Source: Sphingobacterium multivorum
Lineage (GTDB): Bacteria > Bacteroidota > Bacteroidia > Sphingobacteriales > Sphingobacteriaceae
Length of the DNA: 64,000 nucleotides
Direction of reading: 5' to 3'
NCBI RefSeq assembly: GCF_900457465.1
Contig: NZ_UAUU01000002.1
Coordinates: 558,001 to 622,000, forward strand
Under the pieces are notes generated by a model. It did not search any database. It had not been told where the DNA came from and was given only the letters and a program-made list of their open reading frames with translations. A program made the translations under genes and the position numbers. This document shows, piece after piece, positions 38,312 to 46,757 of this stretch; the first letter of the stretch is position 1; each line of letters opens with the position of its first letter.

Positions 38312-38875
38312 ATGAACGAACTAATTTCAATTGAATTGGACGATTGTAAAGACAAGATGTCCAAAGCAGTTGCTCACACCGAATCCGAATTAACTAAAAT
38401 TCGTGCGGGTAAAGCTTCTCCATCGATGTTAGATGGAATTTCAGTAGACTATTATGGTAGCGCCACTCCACTTTCACAAGTGGCCAACATCAATACAACT
38501 GATGCACGGACTATTGTTATCCAACCTTGGGAAAAATCGCTCATCAACGCAATTGAAAAAGCTATCACTGACGCTAACCTAGGAATCAACCCACAGAATG
38601 ACGGTATCGTTATTCGTCTGAATATTCCTCCTTTAACAGAAGAAAGAAGACGTGATTTGGTTAAGAAAGTAAAAGAAGAAACTGAAAGAGGCCGTATTGG
38701 TGTACGTAATATCCGTAAAGATGTCAACGAATCCATCAAAAAATTAAAAAATGACGGCGCTTCTGAAGATGAAATCAAAACTGCTGAAGGTGAAGTTCAA
38801 AAATTAACAGATGCATTCATTGTAAAAGTTGATAAATTGGCTGAACTGAAAGAAAAAGATATCATGACTGTTTAA
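38312..38875 (+). CDS. frr: ribosome recycling factor
   Basis: RRF splits post-termination ribosomes together with EF-G. This 187-residue protein matches the expected ~185. It has the domain-I helical hairpin and typical segments such as TELTKIRAGKASPSMLDGI, the domain-II strand IVIQPWEKSLI and PPLTEERRRDLVKKVKEE. It is cytoplasmic. It ends the pyrH-frr operon before a terminator. Confidence 0.97.
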   Translation: MNELISIELDDCKDKMSKAVAHTESELTKIRAGKASPSMLDGISVDYYGSATPLSQVANINTTDARTIVIQPWEKSLINAIEKAITDANLGINPQNDGIVIRLNIPPLTEERRRDLVKKVKEETERGRIGVRNIRKDVNESIKKLKNDGASEDEIKTAEGEVQKLTDAFIVKVDKLAELKEKDIMTV

Positions 38876-38893
38876 GTTTTCCTAATTGAATAG

Positions 38894-38926
38894 AAAAAAG
38901 GTCTGAAAAATATTCAGACCTTTTTT
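38894..38926 (+). terminator. Rho-independent terminator after frr
   Basis: AAAAAAGGTCTGA pairs with TCAGACCTTTTTT, with a short AT-rich loop and a T-run. Confidence 0.92.
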
Positions 38927-39105
38927 ATTGGTGTGAAGAACTCCGCACTCCTCCCCTAAAAAGAACTCTTCCCAACCTACAAGACATTGACCTTCCAAAA
39001 ATTTTATGGGTTAAGATTCAGCATACACTTCAAAAATATTCCCTGTTGTACCATTGGTTTCTGAACAAATAATTGTACATTGTACACTAACAAGTAATCA
39101 ATTAT

Positions 39106-40089
39106 ATGATGAACAATTCTCGTCGTCAATTTTTAAAGCAAGCTGGAATAGGTCTTTCGGCAGCTTATCTGGTGCCCAACTTTATATCTTGTCAAAATAA
39201 AGCCGGTGCAATCAGCGACAATCCATTACAGAATATAGGCGTACAGCTGTATTCCATTCGCGATTTAATGGATAAAGATCCGAAAGGATCTTTGGAACAA
39301 ATTGCCAAAATTGGGTATAAACATGTTGAGCTGTATGGGATAGACGCCACAGCCAAGCAGTTCTGGAAATTGCCTTACAAAGAGTTGAAGAAAATATTGG
39401 ATGATAACGGTCTAAAAACACATTCAGGCCATTACGATATGTCCAAATACCTCAGTAAAGCGCATACCGACAAAGAAGATCTTGCGGCTTATTTTGATGC
39501 AGCAAAAGAACTTGGCCAAGAATATGTAATTGCTCCTGTAACACCGATGTTTGATCTGAATGCATTGAAAAAAGATGATTATCTCTATGCTGCCGAGCAA
39601 TTGAATAAAGCTGGTGAACAGGCTAAAAAATTGGGTCTAAAAGTTGCCTACCACAACCATTTCTGGGAATTTAGGGATCTGGGCAATAATACGACCGGTG
39701 AAGAGGTGATGTTAGCATTCACTGAACCTGATTTGGTCGATTTTGAATTAGACCTTTTCTGGGCAGAGAAAGCGGGTAAAAACCCGATAGCCTTGTTTGA
39801 AAAATTCCCCAACCGTTTTAAACTCTGGCATGTCAAAGATATGGATAAAACAAAATCCAATCCCATTGAATGGCCCAAAGATGGAAAATTGCCGATTGAG
39901 CAAATCTTCAATGACATCAAGTATACCGAAGTGGGGACCGGAAGCATCAACTTCCTTGAAATCGTCAAAGAAAAGAATAAAGCCGGACTTAAATATGCAT
40001 TTGTCGAGCAAGACAATATCTATATGCCAAATAAGATCGAAAGTCTCAAAAAAAGTTACGATTATGTTCAGGCAAATCTTACAAAATAA
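39106..40089 (+). CDS. Tat-exported sugar phosphate isomerase/epimerase-like TIM-barrel protein
   Basis: This 327-residue protein begins with a twin-arginine signal (NSRRQFLKQAGIGLS) and a Cys at about residue 29 (FISC) that could be lipidated. The barrel is of the xylose-isomerase-like/AP-endonuclease-2 family: NIGVQLYSIRDLM at the start, YHNHFWEF and FELDLFWAEKAG in the middle, LWHVKDMD, and a terminal region with FVEQDN. His, Asp and Glu residues in these strands are metal ligands in the family. The start may be at 39106 or 39109. Its last codons lie inside one arm of the palindrome that flanks the IS element. Confidence 0.9.
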   Translation: MMNNSRRQFLKQAGIGLSAAYLVPNFISCQNKAGAISDNPLQNIGVQLYSIRDLMDKDPKGSLEQIAKIGYKHVELYGIDATAKQFWKLPYKELKKILDDNGLKTHSGHYDMSKYLSKAHTDKEDLAAYFDAAKELGQEYVIAPVTPMFDLNALKKDDYLYAAEQLNKAGEQAKKLGLKVAYHNHFWEFRDLGNNTTGEEVMLAFTEPDLVDFELDLFWAEKAGKNPIALFEKFPNRFKLWHVKDMDKTKSNPIEWPKDGKLPIEQIFNDIKYTEVGTGSINFLEIVKEKNKAGLKYAFVEQDNIYMPNKIESLKKSYDYVQANLTK

Positions 40090-40093
40090 AAAA
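40075..40093. repeat. 19-bp left arm of a perfect inverted repeat flanking the IS
   Basis: AATCTTACAAAATAAAAAA directly abuts the IS left end at 40094. Its exact reverse complement abuts the right end at 41864-41882. It overlaps the final codons and stop of the preceding gene. Confidence 0.85.
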
Positions 40094-41863
40094 AGAGGCT
40101 GTCTCAAAAAGGCAGTCTCTTTTTTTTCATTATCTAAGGTTTATTATTTGTTTTAACGGTTTGATTTTCATATATTTATAGTGTAAACAAAAAGGATATA
40201 TGCCATCTCAAAGACCTACTTTTAAGCCTTACTATCAGGACCAGATCATGGCCATTCCTCCAACTTTGGACGAACTGGTGGCCAAAGGTCATCCGGTACG
40301 TATCGTTAACGATGTAATCAACCGGATCAACATCCAGTCCCTATTGGACGCTTATAAGATAAAAGGCTGCTCCAGTTATCATCCGCAGATGTTGTTGAAA
40401 GTTTTGGTGTTTGGCTACGTAAGCAATGTCTACAGCAGTCGCAAATTGGAAACGGCGTGCCGGGAGAACATCAATTTCATGTGGCTGAGCGGCATGAGCT
40501 ATCCCGACCACAATACCATCAACAGATTTCGAGGCGTTCGTTTGAAAGAAGCACTTCGTAGTGTATTTGAAGAAGTTGTCAAACTCCTGTCCGAAGAAGG
40601 TCTGCTGAGTATAGAAGATGTTTACACCGATGGCACCAAGATTGAAGCCAATGCTAACAAATACACCTTTGTCTGGAAAAAAGCTATCCAGACCAATAAG
40701 GAGAAGATGAAAGCTGCCTTAAAAGATATTTGGGAATACGCCCAAAGTATCGCCAAAGCAGAGGACAACCTTCCGGAACCTCCCGATCTGACAACAATTG
40801 ACCGCGAAAAAGTTCAGGCTACGGTCGATAACCTGAACCGGGTCTTGTCCGATAAACCTTCGGTAAGCAAGAAGATGAGGGCAAAGTTGCGCTATGCGAC
40901 TAAAAACTACCCGGCCAAGATTGTTCAATATGAAGAGCAGGAAGTAACGCTTGGAGATAGAAATAGTTATAGCAAGACAGATCCCGATGCTACTTTTATG
41001 CGCATGAAAGAGGATCATATGAAAAATGGCCAGCTCAAACCAGGTTATAACATTCAGATATCTACTTCCAATCAATACATCGTCAATTACACCATACATC
41101 CCAACCCCACAGATACCACAACGCTACCCGGTCATCTGGCACAACATGAGGCGAGCTTTGGGGAAATACTGAAAACCATTACCGCAGATGCTGGCTATGG
41201 CAGCCAGGAGAACTATGCGTTACTAGAAGGGAAAAACATTGGGGCCTATGTGAAATATGGTATGTTTGACAAGGAGCAGAAAAAGAGTTATTCGGGCAAG
41301 AAGCCATTCTCCGTTGATAAACTACATTATAACCCTGCAAAAGATTGCTATATCTGTCCAATGGGACAGGAAATGAACTGCATAGGTCTATTTACACAAA
41401 AGACCTCCACAGGTTTCGAGCAAAAAATAAAAAGATATCAGGCAAAAAACTGCACAAACTGCCCATTGAACGGTGCTTGCCACAAATCACAGGGCAATAG
41501 AATCATCCAGATAAATGAACAGCTTGAGGCTTATAAAGATAGAGCATACGGATTGCTTAACAGCGATGTCGGTATAGCCAAAAGAAAACAGCGATGTCAC
41601 GATGTCGAACCAGTCTTTGGAAACATAAAACAGAACCACGGGTTCCGAAGATTTATGCTCCGCGGTAAGGAAAAAGTGTCCATAGAATGGGGGTTATTGG
41701 CTATAGCGCAAAATCTAAGGAAAAAAGCAGCTTAAAAAGCTACTTTTTGTTCTTTTTCTTCCCAAATGAACAGTTCTGTGAAATAATCAACAAACAACTC
41801 ACAAATCTATCGCATAGCCATATTTAATAAAAAAGCTGCCTCAATAAATTTGAGACAGCTTCT
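40094..41863 (+). mobile_element. IS1182-type insertion sequence, copy 1
   Basis: The element is 1770 bp, with ends defined by comparison with copy 2 (44961-46730). Terminal inverted repeats are about 15 bp: AGAGGCTGTCTCAAA on the left and AGAAGCTGTCTCAAA on the right, read inwards. Each end also folds into a hairpin followed by Ts, so both act as transcription terminators. It has one transposase gene. It is inserted at the exact centre of a 38-bp palindrome, and no direct target repeat is seen. Confidence 0.9.
40200..41735 (+). CDS. IS1182-family transposase (copy 1)
   Basis: This is a 511-residue DDE transposase. The N-terminal ~130 residues are the InsH/DUF772-type domain (HPVRIVNDVINRINIQSLL; YPDHNTINRFRGVRL). 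Catalytic candidates are Asp in DVYTDGTKIEANANKYTF, Asp in TITADAGYGSQENY, and Glu in HDVEPVFGNIKQNHGF. Between them are a Cys-rich insert (CYICPMGQEMNC; CTNCPLNGAC) and a C-terminal zinc-like region. The whole ORF is intact. It differs from copy 2 by only two residues (P/A at position 6, A/S at position 28), which indicates a recent transposition. Confidence 0.95.
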   Translation: MPSQRPTFKPYYQDQIMAIPPTLDELVAKGHPVRIVNDVINRINIQSLLDAYKIKGCSSYHPQMLLKVLVFGYVSNVYSSRKLETACRENINFMWLSGMSYPDHNTINRFRGVRLKEALRSVFEEVVKLLSEEGLLSIEDVYTDGTKIEANANKYTFVWKKAIQTNKEKMKAALKDIWEYAQSIAKAEDNLPEPPDLTTIDREKVQATVDNLNRVLSDKPSVSKKMRAKLRYATKNYPAKIVQYEEQEVTLGDRNSYSKTDPDATFMRMKEDHMKNGQLKPGYNIQISTSNQYIVNYTIHPNPTDTTTLPGHLAQHEASFGEILKTITADAGYGSQENYALLEGKNIGAYVKYGMFDKEQKKSYSGKKPFSVDKLHYNPAKDCYICPMGQEMNCIGLFTQKTSTGFEQKIKRYQAKNCTNCPLNGACHKSQGNRIIQINEQLEAYKDRAYGLLNSDVGIAKRKQRCHDVEPVFGNIKQNHGFRRFMLRGKEKVSIEWGLLAIAQNLRKKAA

Positions 41864-41882
41864 TTTTTTATTTTGTAAGATT
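41864..41882. repeat. 19-bp right arm of the inverted repeat flanking the IS
   Basis: This is the exact reverse complement of 40075-40093 and lies just downstream of the purE stop. Confidence 0.85.
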
Positions 41883-41888
41883 GTCAGC

Positions 41889-42398
41889 TTAGAATTCGGT
41901 ATCTTCGACCTCTACTGCGGTCTCGATTACTTTTCTCGCCAACTCTTCTTTAAATTCGATGATATTCTTGCTGATTGTTTCATCATGTGTACCCAGAATC
42001 TGAGCTGCCAATATACCTGCATTCTTCGCCGCATTTAAAGCGACAGTTGCTACAGGAATACCATTGGGCATCTGAAGGATAGAAAGTACCGAGTCCCATC
42101 CATCAATGGAATTTGATGATTTTACAGGTACGCCTATTACAGGTAAATGTGTAATTGAAGCGACCATTCCAGGCAAATGCGCCGCACCACCCGCTCCAGC
42201 AATAATAACTTTCAAACCATGAAATGCTGCATTTTTGGCATAATCAAACATACGTTGTGGTGTACGATGTGCTGAGACGATCGTTACCTCAAATTCCACC
42301 CCAAGGGTTTTGAGCACATCTATCGCATCCTGCATAACAGGAAGATCTGATTTGCTTCCCATGATAATGCCTACCTGGGCCTTATTATTGACTGACAT
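41889..42398 (-). CDS. purE: N5-carboxyaminoimidazole ribonucleotide mutase
   Basis: PurE moves the carboxyl group in the sixth-seventh step of purine synthesis (N5-CAIR to CAIR). This 169-residue class I enzyme shows VGIIMGSKSDLPVMQDA, the catalytic HRTP in VSAHRTPQRMF, GGAAHLPGMVAS and the GVPVKS segment. It forms an octamer in the cytoplasm. It lies 8 bp downstream of purK on the same strand, the usual purK-purE pair. Its 3' end is next to copy 1 of the IS, so IS hairpins now terminate this operon. Confidence 0.96.
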   Translation of the reverse strand: MSVNNKAQVGIIMGSKSDLPVMQDAIDVLKTLGVEFEVTIVSAHRTPQRMFDYAKNAAFHGLKVIIAGAGGAAHLPGMVASITHLPVIGVPVKSSNSIDGWDSVLSILQMPNGIPVATVALNAAKNAGILAAQILGTHDETISKNIIEFKEELARKVIETAVEVEDTEF

Positions 42399-42406
42399 AG
42401 TATTGT

Positions 42407-43549
42407 TTAAGCTTTAACTTTTAATATTTCTTGTACTTTTCTTGCATTGGAGATCGCTTTCTCCCGGTCATCATTGATAATACAAACATGGCCCATCTTA
42501 CGGAATGGCTTCGTATATTTCTTTCCATATAAATGGATATATACGCCTTCCATTGCCAACACCTCTTCTACACCCTCGTATTTGGCCAATCCTTCATAGC
42601 CAGGTTCACCTAACAGGTTAATCATAACGGCGTTCGTTCTGCATCTGGTATCACCTAACGGTAGATTGAAGATAGCTCTTAAATGCTGTGCAAATTGCGA
42701 CACATAATTACCCTCTATGGTCTGGTGACCACTATTATGCGGACGCGGAGCCAATTCATTGACCAGAATATCACCATTTTTCGTTAGGAACATCTCTACA
42801 GCCAATATACCCACGATCTGCAGATCATCGGCAATCTTTTTTGCTATAGCCTCTGCGCGTTGTTGGATCTCTACACCATACAAAGACGGCGCAATCAAAA
42901 ATTCCACCAAGTTAGCCTGAGGATTAAATTCCATCTCTACCATTGGAAATGTAGACACCTCACCTTTATCATTCCGGGCAACAATGACCGCAATTTCTTT
43001 TTCAAAATCTACCCATTCTTCAATTAAGCTGGGTTCTTCGAAAGCATCTTGTATATCTTGTTGGTTAACAACCTTCTTTACCCCTTTCCCATCATATCCA
43101 TCCTTACGCAATTTCTGGATATAGGGTAAGTTTAACGAGGCATTCACTAAATTATCTTTATTGGATATCAATTGAAATGCCGAAGTGGGGATATCATTTT
43201 GTTTAAAAAATTGCTTTTGCAGACCTTTATCTTGAATCAGACGAATGATACGTGATTGTGGGTACACGATAACGCCCTCGCCTTCCAGTTTCTCTAAAGC
43301 ATCTACATTCACCTTCTCAATCTCGATCGTGATCATGTCCAAATCCTTACCGAAATTATAGACCGTTTCAAAATCGCCCAATGAACCACATTCAAATTTA
43401 TTGCACAACTTGCGACAAGGAGCATTCTTATCCGGGTCCAATACATGAACATTTACATTGTAATTAATGGCTTCCTGGATGAGCATTCTTCCCAGTTGAC
43501 CACCGCCAAGAATACCCAATTGCAATTCACCATAAAAATCTTTTGCCAT
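42407..43549 (-). CDS. purK: N5-carboxyaminoimidazole ribonucleotide synthase
   Basis: PurK makes N5-CAIR from AIR, bicarbonate and ATP. This 380-residue ATP-grasp protein starts LGILGGGQLGRMLIQEA (phosphate-binding loop). It has QKLRKDGYDGKGVKKV, the Glu-rich EEWVDFEKEIAVIVARN and the metal-binding NELAPRPHNSGHQTIE. The C-terminal domain has GHVCIINDDREKA. The operon order here is nuoA, nuoB, purK, purE, all on the minus strand, with 31 bp between nuoB and purK. Confidence 0.96.
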   Translation of the reverse strand: MAKDFYGELQLGILGGGQLGRMLIQEAINYNVNVHVLDPDKNAPCRKLCNKFECGSLGDFETVYNFGKDLDMITIEIEKVNVDALEKLEGEGVIVYPQSRIIRLIQDKGLQKQFFKQNDIPTSAFQLISNKDNLVNASLNLPYIQKLRKDGYDGKGVKKVVNQQDIQDAFEEPSLIEEWVDFEKEIAVIVARNDKGEVSTFPMVEMEFNPQANLVEFLIAPSLYGVEIQQRAEAIAKKIADDLQIVGILAVEMFLTKNGDILVNELAPRPHNSGHQTIEGNYVSQFAQHLRAIFNLPLGDTRCRTNAVMINLLGEPGYEGLAKYEGVEEVLAMEGVYIHLYGKKYTKPFRKMGHVCIINDDREKAISNARKVQEILKVKA

Positions 43550-43580
43550 AATTGATTTAAAATCTTATAAAATTTATCTT

Positions 43581-44084
43581 TTAAGCTTTTCCGCTGAACA
43601 ATTGCTCACCCAACAAGCTTTCTTTGTCTATCTTTTTTTGCAACTCAATAAAAGCACCAATTAATGCCTCGGGACGTGGCGGACAGCCCTGGACATAAAC
43701 ATCCACAGGGATCACTCGATCTACCCCTTTGACCACATGATAACCATGCTGCCAATATGGACCGCCACAGTTGGAGCAAGAGCCCATCGAGATAACATAT
43801 TTAGGATCGGGCATCTGTTCATATAGTTTCTTGATACGATCGGCCATCTTAAAAGTAACCGTTCCAGCAATAATGATCACGTCGGATTGCCGTGGAGAAG
43901 GCCTTGGGAATACGCCCATCCGGTCTAAATCATACGTTGAAGCCATTGCCCCCATCATTTCAATGGCACAGCAAGCAATACCAAAGCTCATGGGCCACAT
44001 TGAAGACAACCTTGCCCAATTCAGCAAATCATCTAATTTGGCAACAATAACACCATTATTCTGCAATTGACTATCTAAACTCAT
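43581..44084 (-). CDS. nuoB: NADH-quinone oxidoreductase subunit B
   Basis: NuoB holds cluster N2, the last iron-sulfur centre of complex I before quinone. The four ligands are in place: the Cys pair in [11 protein letters not shown], one Cys in [11 protein letters not shown] and one in VQGCPPRPE. The 167-residue length is typical. Complex I sits in the inner membrane. nuoA lies immediately upstream with 2 bp between them. No nuoC follows in the expected position; purK does. Confidence 0.96.
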   Translation of the reverse strand: MSLDSQLQNNGVIVAKLDDLLNWARLSSMWPMSFGIACCAIEMMGAMASTYDLDRMGVFPRPSPRQSDVIIIAGTVTFKMADRIKKLYEQMPDPKYVISMGSCSNCGGPYWQHGYHVVKGVDRVIPVDVYVQGCPPRPEALIGAFIELQKKIDKESLLGEQLFSGKA

Positions 44085-44086
44085 GC

Positions 44087-44677
44087 TTACTCAGGTTTTT
44101 TAAATCGAGGTTTAAAGGCTGGTTTCGGCGTCGACACGTGTTCATCTGTCGTCGTTTTGTGCGCGACAGCATCTTCTACAATCCGTGCATAATCACGCAC
44201 CTGATACGTCCTACTATTCAGGCTTGCATAGGCACTATCCGGGATAGCCACAGGAACTTTAGGTAAGGACACATTCGGTTTAACCCATTCCAAATCGCCC
44301 TTTTTCCAGACAAAAACCAATCCTAAAATTAAAATGCCAATGAACATAGCCATTTCAATCATGGTAAACCACCCCCATCTTCCATCTGCCGCAATATATT
44401 CGGACTGTCCAAATACAGTGGCCCATGGAAAAATAAAAATAAGCTCTACATCAAAAAGTAAAAATACAAGGGCAATAACATAGAACCGTGGATTAAACTG
44501 AACCCAAGAAGAACCAATGGGATCCTCTCCACATTCGTAAGTACCAGATTTGATGGGATTATTCTTTTTCGGAGAGATTAAACGTGCTAGAAAAATGGTC
44601 GCACAGACTAACAGCGCCCCTATCAGCAGAATGATAAGGATTTTGCCGTATTCCGATAATTGCGCGGGGTCATCCAT
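44087..44677 (-). CDS. nuoA: NADH-quinone oxidoreductase subunit A with a long C-terminal extension
   Basis: NuoA is a three-helix membrane subunit of complex I next to the quinone site. The core is clear: helix 1 ([19 protein letters not shown]), the conserved loop [13 protein letters not shown] with its Cys, [21 protein letters not shown] in helix 2, and helix 3. At 196 residues it is about 65 longer than the usual ~130. The extra C-terminus is soluble, charged and Pro-rich ([15 protein letters not shown]). It precedes nuoB by 2 bp. The rest of the nuo operon is not here. Confidence 0.93.
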   Translation of the reverse strand: MDDPAQLSEYGKILIILLIGALLVCATIFLARLISPKKNNPIKSGTYECGEDPIGSSWVQFNPRFYVIALVFLLFDVELIFIFPWATVFGQSEYIAADGRWGWFTMIEMAMFIGILILGLVFVWKKGDLEWVKPNVSLPKVPVAIPDSAYASLNSRTYQVRDYARIVEDAVAHKTTTDEHVSTPKPAFKPRFKKPE

Positions 44678-44960
44678 AATAATTACAAATTTAACAAATA
44701 TTTCGTTTACTCGGGTGAGGAACTTGAAATTACGAATTATTTCTTTAAAAACAGTTCGAATTTTAAGGCACTAATGCCCCGTATCCGGTCTGCAAGCAGT
44801 CCCCAATTCATCTGGTGCAGCACTTAGCAGCAACCGAAAATTAATCGAAAGAGCAATGCCATGTTCAAAACCTTCATGACTTTGCAGACACCAACAGCAA
44901 TGAAAGCGGACTGAAGGTTCTTTCTGGCCAATAAGATCAGACATTTTCAGAAAAAAAAAG
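44678..44960. other. region between nuoA and IS copy 2
   Basis: This 283-bp stretch has no gene I accept. CAAATTTA at 44686-44693 reads TAAATTTG on the minus strand, a possible -7 box, but it is too near the nuoA start to be convincing. The rest may be leftover from rearrangement at the IS. Confidence 0.35.
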
Positions 44961-46730
44961 AGAAGCTGTCTCAAATTTATTGAGGCAGCTTTTTTATTAA
45001 ATATGGCTATGCGATAGATTTGTGAGTTGTTTGTTGATTATTTCACAGAACTGTTCATTTGGGAAGAAAAAGAACAAAAAGTAGCTTTTTAAGCTGCTTT
45101 TTTCCTTAGATTTTGCGCTATAGCCAATAACCCCCATTCTATGGACACTTTTTCCTTACCGCGGAGCATAAATCTTCGGAACCCGTGGTTCTGTTTTATG
45201 TTTCCAAAGACTGGTTCGACATCGTGACATCGCTGTTTTCTTTTGGCTATACCGACATCGCTGTTAAGCAATCCGTATGCTCTATCTTTATAAGCCTCAA
45301 GCTGTTCATTTATCTGGATGATTCTATTGCCCTGTGATTTGTGGCAAGCACCGTTCAATGGGCAGTTTGTGCAGTTTTTTGCCTGATATCTTTTTATTTT
45401 TTGCTCGAAACCTGTGGAGGTCTTTTGTGTAAATAGACCTATGCAGTTCATTTCCTGTCCCATTGGACAGATATAGCAATCTTTTGCAGGGTTATAATGT
45501 AGTTTATCAACGGAGAATGGCTTCTTGCCCGAATAACTCTTTTTCTGCTCCTTGTCAAACATACCATATTTCACATAGGCCCCAATGTTTTTCCCTTCTA
45601 GTAACGCATAGTTCTCCTGGCTGCCATAGCCAGCATCTGCGGTAATGGTTTTCAGTATTTCCCCAAAGCTCGCCTCATGTTGTGCCAGATGACCGGGTAG
45701 CGTTGTGGTATCTGTGGGGTTGGGATGTATGGTGTAATTGACGATGTATTGATTGGAAGTAGATATCTGAATGTTATAACCTGGTTTGAGCTGGCCATTT
45801 TTCATATGATCCTCTTTCATGCGCATAAAAGTAGCATCGGGATCTGTCTTGCTATAACTATTTCTATCTCCAAGCGTTACTTCCTGCTCTTCATATTGAA
45901 CAATCTTGGCCGGGTAGTTTTTAGTCGCATAGCGCAACTTTGCCCTCATCTTCTTGCTTACCGAAGGTTTATCGGACAAGACCCGGTTCAGGTTATCGAC
46001 CGTAGCCTGAACTTTTTCGCGGTCAATTGTTGTCAGATCGGGAGGTTCCGGAAGGTTGTCCTCTGCTTTGGCGATACTTTGGGCGTATTCCCAAATATCT
46101 TTTAAGGCAGCTTTCATCTTCTCCTTATTGGTCTGGATAGCTTTTTTCCAGACAAAGGTGTATTTGTTAGCATTGGCTTCAATCTTGGTGCCATCGGTGT
46201 AAACATCTTCTATACTCAGCAGACCTTCTTCGGATAGGAGTTTGACAACTTCTTCAAATACACTACGAAGTGCTTCTTTCAAACGAACGCCTCGAAATCT
46301 GTTGATGGTATTGTGATCGGGATAGCTCATGCCGCTCAGCCACATGAAATTGATGTTCTCCCGGCACGCCGTTTCCAATTTGCGACTGCTGTAGACATTG
46401 CTTACGTAGCCAAACACCAAAACTTTCAACAACATCTGCGGATGATAACTGGAGCAGCCTTTTATCTTATAAGCGTCCAATAGGGACTGGATGTTGATCC
46501 GGTTGATTACATCGTTAACGATACGTACCGGATGACCTTTGGACACCAGTTCGTCCAAAGTTGGAGGAATGGCCATGATCTGGTCCTGATAGTAAGGCTT
46601 AAAAGTAGCTCTTTGAGATGGCATATATCCTTTTTGTTTACACTATAAATATATGAAAATCAAACCGTTAAAACAAATAATAAACCTTAGATAATGCAAA
46701 AAAAGAGACTGCCTTTTTGAGACAGCCTCT
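44961..46730 (-). mobile_element. IS1182-type insertion sequence, copy 2 (inverted relative to copy 1)
   Basis: This is the same 1770-bp length and ends as copy 1, in opposite orientation. Together the two enclose purE, purK, nuoB and nuoA. It lies 27 bp from the end of ffh. The flanking bases do not form the long palindrome seen at copy 1, and no clear direct repeat is visible. Confidence 0.9.
45089..46624 (-). CDS. IS1182-family transposase (copy 2)
   Basis: This 511-residue DDE transposase is the same as that at 40200 apart from Ala-6 and Ser-28. Catalytic candidates DVYTDG, TADAGYG and DVEPVFG are intact, as is the Cys-rich insert. With a complete ORF and complete ends, this copy is probably still mobile. 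Promoter activity outward has not been identified. The terminator-like ends should limit read-through into neighbouring genes. Confidence 0.95.
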   Translation of the reverse strand: MPSQRATFKPYYQDQIMAIPPTLDELVSKGHPVRIVNDVINRINIQSLLDAYKIKGCSSYHPQMLLKVLVFGYVSNVYSSRKLETACRENINFMWLSGMSYPDHNTINRFRGVRLKEALRSVFEEVVKLLSEEGLLSIEDVYTDGTKIEANANKYTFVWKKAIQTNKEKMKAALKDIWEYAQSIAKAEDNLPEPPDLTTIDREKVQATVDNLNRVLSDKPSVSKKMRAKLRYATKNYPAKIVQYEEQEVTLGDRNSYSKTDPDATFMRMKEDHMKNGQLKPGYNIQISTSNQYIVNYTIHPNPTDTTTLPGHLAQHEASFGEILKTITADAGYGSQENYALLEGKNIGAYVKYGMFDKEQKKSYSGKKPFSVDKLHYNPAKDCYICPMGQEMNCIGLFTQKTSTGFEQKIKRYQAKNCTNCPLNGACHKSQGNRIIQINEQLEAYKDRAYGLLNSDVGIAKRKQRCHDVEPVFGNIKQNHGFRRFMLRGKEKVSIEWGLLAIAQNLRKKAA

Positions 46731-46757
46731 TCTTATGATGTAACTATTCTCTAAAAA

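Noticed and set aside
44771..44974. 67-codon minus-strand ORF between nuoA and IS copy 2
   Set aside because: Its first residues are encoded by the IS end itself and the rest matches no family. It looks like chance reading of a rearranged stretch.
45463..46105. Plus-strand ORFs inside IS copy 2 (and the mirrored ones in copy 1)
   Set aside because: They are identical antisense shadows of the transposase gene in both copies and have no protein features.
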